Below, one piece after another: positions 32,828 to 37,316 of a stretch of DNA of 37,316 nucleotides. The stretch is from Verrucomicrobiales bacterium (GTDB taxonomy: Bacteria; Verrucomicrobiota; Verrucomicrobiia; Verrucomicrobiales; DEV007). Position numbers and translations under genes: made by a program. The notes under the pieces are model-generated. The model saw only the letters and a list, made by a program, of their open reading frames with translations. It did not search any database and was not told the origin of the DNA. The stretch is from the NCBI GenBank assembly GCA_030730365.1, contig JANQVJ010000018.1, positions 1-37,316 on the forward strand, written 5' to 3'. Each line of letters begins with the position of its first letter. Position 1 is the stretch's first letter.

Positions 32828-33963
32828 CGCTTCACTTTGCGGGCGGGCTTAAGAAAGTAGGTCGTCTCGAGCAAATCGACGGCCTGCATCAGGGTGCGGT
32901 CCTGAAGTGGAGGCCTGTCCCAGGGCGTCGGCTTCTGTTGGCTCAGTAGCAGGTAGTAATCGATCTCCGGATCCGTCCCCGCAACGAGAGCGGCTTCGTT
33001 CATGCGGGGACGCTGTTTCTGATAAAGGAAATTCGTCAGCGGTGTGCCCTCGGCGATTGCATGGTAGATGTCGTATTTTGTCTTCGGCACGGTCACGCTG
33101 ATGATGTCCGGTGCGACGCCTTCCTGGAAGATAGAGGAGTCGTCCTCGAGCACCACTTCAGCGATGGCGTAGCGCAGGATGCGGTCCTCGCCCACTGGCA
33201 CGTCACGGTACTCGACCGCCAGCCCGGGCGTCTGCTCGCCGATGATGAGGCATCCCGTTTCCCGTTTCATCACTGCCGCGATAATCTCCCCGACATTACC
33301 TGTCTCGCTGTCGACCAGCAGGATGACATCCTTGCGCCATCCGGCCGGAACCGAGCTCGAGACAAAAAGACTCGGCCTGTCATTTCCCGGGCGGCGGATT
33401 TTGAAAAGCAGCTCGTTCGGGCTTTGGAAGCGGCTCAGGATTTGGGCGGCAATGGTGAATTCGGCCTGCGGCTGCGGCGAGCGCAGGTCGAGGATGAGGT
33501 GGGCGGGGCCTTCTGTGGTGTTGAACTCTGCAAGGGCCGCGTCGAATTGCGCCAGCTCGCTCTCTTGGTAGCGGCCAAAGCGGATGTAGCCGATCGTGTC
33601 GTTGACGCGGGCGTGGTGGAAGTCAAAAGGCGAGTTCCGCTCGGCGCGCGACTTTTCCGTGAGCAGCATCGCCCCGAAGTCCAGGCGATTAAGCATTCCC
33701 TGGAGAGCGGCACGATTCACCTCGAGGTCGTCGAGCTGGGTGTGATGAAGGTAGTCATTCGTGAGGAGGCGGAACGCTTCCTGCATGCTCGACTGGTCGA
33801 GCGTGTCGATGAGTTCGCGGAGGCGCTTCGGTTGATCGGCTTCGGGCCCGTCCTTAAAAGGCGAAGGGTCGGATGAAGAGGCAGGAGGCGCGGCTGGACC
33901 TGCTTTGTCCTGAGCCTGGACAGAGCCGATGAAAAAGAGCGTAAGCAGGAGACCTCGGATCAT
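32824..33963 (-). CDS. S41-like pseudopeptidase, secreted
   Basis: A 379-aa exported protein. Residues 1-18 form a signal peptide, followed by a Pro/Ser/Ala linker. The region 110-295 matches the core of tail-specific (S41/CtpA) proteases: IGYIRFGRYQE, HLILDLRSP, VILLVDSETGNVGEIIAAVM, LIIGEQTPG and GVAPDI. At the nucleophile, where CtpA has TASASE, this protein has TGNVGE: Asn223 replaces Ser, and the catalytic Lys position (TFGKG in CtpA) reads TPGLA. It has no PDZ domain. It should bind but not cleave peptides. The ATG at 33963 lies 2 bp after the thiD stop; ATG 33975 is an alternative. Confidence 0.82.
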   Translation of the reverse strand: MIRGLLLTLFFIGSVQAQDKAGPAAPPASSSDPSPFKDGPEADQPKRLRELIDTLDQSSMQEAFRLLTNDYLHHTQLDDLEVNRAALQGMLNRLDFGAMLLTEKSRAERNSPFDFHHARVNDTIGYIRFGRYQESELAQFDAALAEFNTTEGPAHLILDLRSPQPQAEFTIAAQILSRFQSPNELLFKIRRPGNDRPSLFVSSSVPAGWRKDVILLVDSETGNVGEIIAAVMKRETGCLIIGEQTPGLAVEYRDVPVGEDRILRYAIAEVVLEDDSSIFQEGVAPDIISVTVPKTKYDIYHAIAEGTPLTNFLYQKQRPRMNEAALVAGTDPEIDYYLLLSQQKPTPWDRPPLQDRTLMQAVDLLETTYFLKPARKVKR

Positions 33964-33965
33964 GA

Positions 33966-34775
33966 TCAGCGCCATTCTACGCCATCCGGGAAATGGTTCA
34001 ACGCCTCGATTGTGCGGTCTCCGACGGTCCAGCGGTGATGTTGCGCGAGTGCGGCAGCGAGATAAGCGGTCGCCCGGGTAATCGCCTCGGGTGTTTCGTG
34101 GCCGAGGGCCAGTTGCGCGGCGATCGCTGCCGAGAGGGTGCAGCCTGTTCCGTGGACGTCGGGCACGGCGAGTCGGGGGCGGGTAAAGGAAAAGGCTTTC
34201 CCGGCGATCCAGGCGTGGTCCGTGACCTCGGGTCCGTCGCTGAGATGCCCGCCTTTTACAAGGAAATCGCAAGAGTAGCGCTCGTGCAACTGTTTCGGAG
34301 CGAGGGCAAGTGCCGCCGCGTCCGGGATCGTCGTCCCGAGGAGCGCTTCCGCCTCGGGGAGGTTCGGGGTGACGAGGCGGGCGAGGGGAAAGAGCCTCGC
34401 CTTCATCTTCTCGAGCCCGTCGCGATCGAGCAGCTCCGTGCCGGCCCCGGCGCGAATGACCGGATCGATCACCAGGGGAATTCCGCTATGGGCCTCAAAA
34501 AAGTCCGCCACGACCGCAACGAGGTCGCCATTGGCCAGCATTCCCGTTTTTGCTGAAGAGAGGGAAAAAGCAGATCTAACTCTATTAAGCTGAATGCTTA
34601 ACAAATTTGATTCAACGGCGGAAACGGCAAGCACTTCGCCTGGTATCTCGGCAACGATGGCTGTCAGGGCATTGACCCCGTAGACGCCGTGGGCGGCAAA
34701 GGTCTTGAGGTCGGCCTGTATCCCGGCGCCAGCCGAGGAGTCAGAGCCGGCGATGGTAAGGACGACAGGAGGCAA
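33966..34775 (-). CDS. thiD: Hydroxymethylpyrimidine (phosphate) kinase
   Basis: A thiamine-pathway ribokinase-family enzyme phosphorylating HMP and HMP-P. It has [21 protein letters not shown] near the N-terminus, [33 protein letters not shown], and the anion-hole motif [14 protein letters not shown]. No ATG or GTG fits: the frame has TTG at 34775 (269 aa, normal family N-terminus) and TTG at 34850 (25 extra residues). The inner start is preferred because the outer one would leave only 8 bp to the divergent aminotransferase. First gene of the minus-strand operon; no thiE or thiC is nearby. Confidence 0.88.
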   Translation of the reverse strand: MPPVVLTIAGSDSSAGAGIQADLKTFAAHGVYGVNALTAIVAEIPGEVLAVSAVESNLLSIQLNRVRSAFSLSSAKTGMLANGDLVAVVADFFEAHSGIPLVIDPVIRAGAGTELLDRDGLEKMKARLFPLARLVTPNLPEAEALLGTTIPDAAALALAPKQLHERYSCDFLVKGGHLSDGPEVTDHAWIAGKAFSFTRPRLAVPDVHGTGCTLSAAIAAQLALGHETPEAITRATAYLAAALAQHHRWTVGDRTIEALNHFPDGVEWR

Positions 34776-34858
34776 TGTAAAATCGGTTTTGATACGGGAA
34801 GCAAGGGGTTTGACTGATAGGACCTTGCCAGAGGGCGGGGTCGAGTGCAAATAGGAGA

Positions 34859-36142
34859 GTGAATACGGATGCCCCCTACCTGAAGTCGATCTTCGCGCGG
34901 AATCTCACGGAACATTCCGGCATCACCGAGCTGATGGACGACCTCGGCGGGGCCCTCGCCCTCGGACGAGGGCGGATCCGCATGATGGGCGGCGGCAGCC
35001 CCTCCCACATCCCGACGATGCAGGCGATCTGGCGCGAGCGCATGCGCGAGCTGCTCCACGAGACTCCCGATGAGTTCGATCGCGTCCTCGCCGACTACGA
35101 CCAGCCGGCCGGTAATCCCGCCTTTCGCGACGCCCTCGCCGCTTTCCTGAAACGCGAATACGGATGGGATCTCACCGCCGCGAACATCGCGATCACCAAC
35201 GGCGGGCAGACCGCATTCTTTTTCCTGCTGAACCGCTTTGCCGGGAGGATGGTCGACGGGACCGGGCGCCGTATTCTCCTGCCGCTCGTGCCCGAATACA
35301 TCGGCTACGGCGACCTCGCGGTCTCCGAGCATGCCATGTTCGAGAGTCGGCGTCCGAAGATCGAGCTGATCGGTGAACGTTTTTTCAAATATCACATCGA
35401 CTTCGACGCCCTCGATCTCAACGAAAGCCACGGCGCCATCGCGGTTTCGCGGCCGACGAATCCGAGCAGCAATGTCCTCACTGACGACGAGATCGAAAAA
35501 CTTCGCCGCGTCGCGGCGGAAAAGGGCGTGCCGCTCATCATCGACAATGCCTACGGACTACCCTTTCCCGGCGTCGTCTTTCGCGAGGCGACTCCGGTGT
35601 GGGATGAGAACATCATTTTGACCCTCAGCCTCAGCAAGCTCGGCCTACCGGGGACGCGCACGGGGATTGTCGTGGCGCGCGAAGAGATCATCCGTGAGAT
35701 CCGCTCGATGACGGCGATCGTCGGTCTCTCGAACAATAACGTCGGCCAGGCTCTGGCGCGTCCGCTGATTGAGTCAGGCGAGGTTCTCATGCTCGCGCAG
35801 GAGGTCGTAAAGCCCTACTACGAAGAGCGCTCGCGCCGCGCTCTTGAGCTCGCCCAGCAGCATCTCCCGGCCGAAGTGCCGTGGCGGGTTCATGTCAGCG
35901 AGGGGGCCTTTTTCCTCTGGTTCTGGTTCGATGGCCTGCCGATCAGTTGCCGCGAACTCTACCGCCGTCTCAAAGAGGCCGATCTCATCGTCGTGCCGGG
36001 CGAATATTTCTTCTTCGGGCTCGACACGACCGGGTGGGATCACGCTTCGCAATGCATCCGGGTGAGCTTTACCCAGCCCGAGGAAGTCGTCGCCGACGGG
36101 TTCCGCATCCTCGGGGAAGTGATCCGCGAGGTCTATGCGTGA
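34859..36142 (+). CDS. Valine-pyruvate aminotransferase (AvtA family)
   Basis: A 427-aa fold-type I PLP aminotransferase. The N-terminus IFARNLTEHSGITELMDDLG and GGGSPSHIP are typical of AvtA (transaminase C). Further motifs are NGGQTAFFFLLNRF, SRPTNPSSNVL, IIDNAYGLPFPG and the PLP-Lys block LSLSKLGLPGTRTGIV. The start is GTG at 34859; AGGAG lies only one base upstream, closer than usual. It is divergent from thiD and converges with the lipoprotein gene with 18 bp between stops. Substrates are assigned by family only. Confidence 0.88.
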   Translation: MNTDAPYLKSIFARNLTEHSGITELMDDLGGALALGRGRIRMMGGGSPSHIPTMQAIWRERMRELLHETPDEFDRVLADYDQPAGNPAFRDALAAFLKREYGWDLTAANIAITNGGQTAFFFLLNRFAGRMVDGTGRRILLPLVPEYIGYGDLAVSEHAMFESRRPKIELIGERFFKYHIDFDALDLNESHGAIAVSRPTNPSSNVLTDDEIEKLRRVAAEKGVPLIIDNAYGLPFPGVVFREATPVWDENIILTLSLSKLGLPGTRTGIVVAREEIIREIRSMTAIVGLSNNNVGQALARPLIESGEVLMLAQEVVKPYYEERSRRALELAQQHLPAEVPWRVHVSEGAFFLWFWFDGLPISCRELYRRLKEADLIVVPGEYFFFGLDTTGWDHASQCIRVSFTQPEEVVADGFRILGEVIREVYA

Positions 36143-36160
36143 CCTGAGCTGCCTCGGGGG

Positions 36161-36592
36161 TCAGCCTTCCACCTTCACGGCGGTCGGTTTGCCGGCGGCG
36201 TCGGTGGTGAAGGACATCTTCAGCTTCCAGTGGTTCGAGACGCGCTTGAGAAGCTCGCGGCGCGAGATGCTCTTCTGGGCGAAATTGAATGGCGGTGCCG
36301 AGGTCGGGAGGTTCGACGTTTCGTAGTAGATATCATTGAGCGGCACCTGATCAAAGATCAGCTGGGGCGTCATGTGTTTGTAATCCACTTCGAAGCGCTC
36401 GTCATCGAGCCACTTCATGATGGGCTTGTAGTCGGTCTGGAGAAAGCCCGCCGTGTTCGTTGTCTCGGCGTCACCTACCGCAGCACCCGAAGGGTCGCTG
36501 GCAGGGCCGGTGGTCCCGTCCCCGGCGCACGAGGCGAGGAAGACGGTCAGTGCCGAAAGAGTCGAAAGAAGCAAACCTTTTTGAAAAGTCAT
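36161..36592 (-). CDS. Small lipoprotein of unknown function
   Basis: A 143-aa protein with a lipoprotein signal: MTFQKGLLLSTLSALTVFLASC, lipobox LASC with the lipidated Cys at 22, followed by Ala-Gly-Asp. A Gly/Ser/Thr-rich linker (24-45) leads to a domain of about 95 residues (FEVDYKHMTPQLIFDQVPLND, then SISRRELLKRVSNHWKLKMSFTTDAAGKPTAVKVEG). The pattern QLIFDQVPLNDI recalls short secretin-N or STN-like motifs, but this is only a resemblance. It is divergent from coaD. I do not recognise a family. Confidence 0.8.
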   Translation of the reverse strand: MTFQKGLLLSTLSALTVFLASCAGDGTTGPASDPSGAAVGDAETTNTAGFLQTDYKPIMKWLDDERFEVDYKHMTPQLIFDQVPLNDIYYETSNLPTSAPPFNFAQKSISRRELLKRVSNHWKLKMSFTTDAAGKPTAVKVEG

Positions 36593-36698
36593 GAGTGGGA
36601 TATTAGCAAAATACCGTGAAATGTCTTTGAATAATTTCGGGATTTGCGCTCAAACTCAGGCACGGTGGGGAACTTTCGCCTCTGTGAGGAGAGGAATT

Positions 36699-37175
36699 AT
36701 GAATACAGCAATATATCCCGGCAGTTTTGATCCCGTGCACAATGGCCACATCGACGTGATCGAGCGGGCCGCGAAGCTGTGTGACCGCATCATCGTCGCC
36801 GTCGCCGAGAATCACGCCAAGGACGGTCTTTTCTCGATGGACGAGAGGGTTGAGCTGATCCGGCGGGCCGCTTCCCATATCCCCGGTCTGGAAGTGCGTT
36901 CCTTTGAGGGGCTCCTCGTGAATTTCGTGCGGGAGGAGGGCGCCCAGGCGGTCATCCGCGGACTGCGCGCGGTCTCGGACTTTGAATACGAGTTCCAGAT
37001 GGCCCTGATGAACCGCAGCCTCGACGACACACTCGAGACCATCTTCCTCGTGCCGAGTCAGGAAAATATTTACCTCAGCTCTCGCATCGTCAAAGAAGTC
37101 GCCCGCCTCGGGGGAAACATTGAGCGCTTTGTCCCGCCGGTGATCGCCGAAGCTCTCGCGGCGAAATTGAGGTGA
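36699..37175 (+). CDS. coaD: Phosphopantetheine adenylyltransferase
   Basis: The penultimate CoA step: adenylyl transfer from ATP to 4'-phosphopantetheine. The 158-aa product starts MNTAIYPGSFDPVHNGH, with the nucleotidyltransferase (T/H)xGH motif as NGH, followed by FSMDERVELIRRA, VIRGLRAVSDFEYEFQMALMNR and YLSSRIVKEVA. ATG 36699 is chosen over upstream codons because of the strong purine-rich site GAGGAGAGGA just before it and the exact family N-terminus. It complements coaE at 14767. Confidence 0.97.
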   Translation: MNTAIYPGSFDPVHNGHIDVIERAAKLCDRIIVAVAENHAKDGLFSMDERVELIRRAASHIPGLEVRSFEGLLVNFVREEGAQAVIRGLRAVSDFEYEFQMALMNRSLDDTLETIFLVPSQENIYLSSRIVKEVARLGGNIERFVPPVIAEALAAKLR

Positions 37176-37209
37176 GGCTGGGGGTGTTCATCACGACAAA
37201 AAGTAGAAC

Positions 37210-37315
37210 GGGTCTCCAGGCGGCCCGTTCGGGTGGCGGTCCGGCAGCGGGGAACGGGCCTCGAGACCCATTCTCCTGGACCGATCCCAGGTAAGGACGG
37301 CTTGCCAAACCGTCC
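37210..37315. repeat. Three consecutive hairpins after coaD
   Basis: A long imperfect inverted repeat has arms 37210-37230 and 37252-37269 (GGGTCTC, AGG and CCCGTTC shared, one mismatch and a 3-nt bulge). TCCTGG (37274-37279) pairs with CCAGG near 37287-37291. GGACGG (37295-37300) pairs with CCGTCC (37310-37315). No T tract follows. The set may be a terminator cluster or a dispersed repeat; it is cut by the window end. Confidence 0.7.
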
Positions 37316-37316
37316 G

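Noticed and set aside
33061-33876. 271-aa open frame on the plus strand
   Set aside because: Antisense of the S41-like gene, which has a signal peptide and family motifs.
33976-34272. N-terminal extension of the S41-like protein
   Set aside because: Arg/Pro-rich frame antisense-free but overlapping thiD in another frame; the signal peptide begins at ATG 33963.

Overview
The window looks like a chromosomal segment of a Verrucomicrobiota bacterium, most likely order Verrucomicrobiales (Akkermansia, Luteolibacter or Roseibacillus relatives). The main reason is a five-gene locus (7571-14697) that matches, in order and character, the Amuc_1102-1101-1100-1099-1098 pilus-like locus known from Akkermansia muciniphila. 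The DNA is GC-rich. Many genes have weak or no Shine-Dalgarno sequence, and several seem to use TTG or GTG starts. No tRNA, rRNA, CRISPR array, phage or transposase gene was seen.

Layout. 1-1166: a heptamer repeat array at the 3' end of a MoxR-type AAA ATPase gene (minus). 1314-2662: a voltage-gated K+ channel with a zinc-ribbon tail, then a Bcp peroxiredoxin (plus). 2655-6547: a minus-strand operon of a second MoxR ATPase, a membrane protein and an ABC ATPase. 6731-7331: rpsP and khpA, with a probable terminator between them. 7332-14761: a regulatory region rich in dyads, the pilus-like operon, and a strong terminator. 14767-17942: coaE, rho and an RNase D, closed by a bidirectional terminator. 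18038-19411: an NtrC-type regulator that has lost its sigma-54-contacting loop. 19682-21256: an ECF sigma factor and a membrane protein that is probably its anti-sigma factor. 21456-24065: an SNF2/Rad54-type ATPase. 24075-25016: an NlpC/P60 hydrolase. 25017-25367: a structured gap without a gene. 25368-27341: a class II aldolase/SDR fusion. 27431-30605: hisI, divergent from tmk-holB, then a CHAD protein. 30778-34775: a minus-strand operon thiD, S41-like pseudopeptidase, bioF, esterase. 34859-37175: an AvtA-type aminotransferase, a small lipoprotein and coaD. 37210-37315: three hairpins at the right edge.

How the genes work together. The pilus-like locus reads as a complete trans-envelope alignment complex: a cytoplasmic PilM domain fused to a PilN-like part, a PilO-like protein, a single-pass periplasmic protein with a calcium loop, and a TPR-secretin. 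A small secreted protein precedes them. No pilin, prepilin peptidase or PilB/PilT motor gene is present here, so the motor must be encoded elsewhere or be absent. Much of the rest is housekeeping (translation, CoA synthesis, termination, replication clamp loading, dTMP, His, thiamine and biotin steps).

Several proteins keep the family fold but have lost family-defining residues: the EBP without GAFTGA, the S41 protein without its Ser and Lys, the SNF2 protein with a cysteine-less SWIM-like segment, delta' without its zinc cysteines, and Rho with a glycine-rich insertion where the Q-loop should be.
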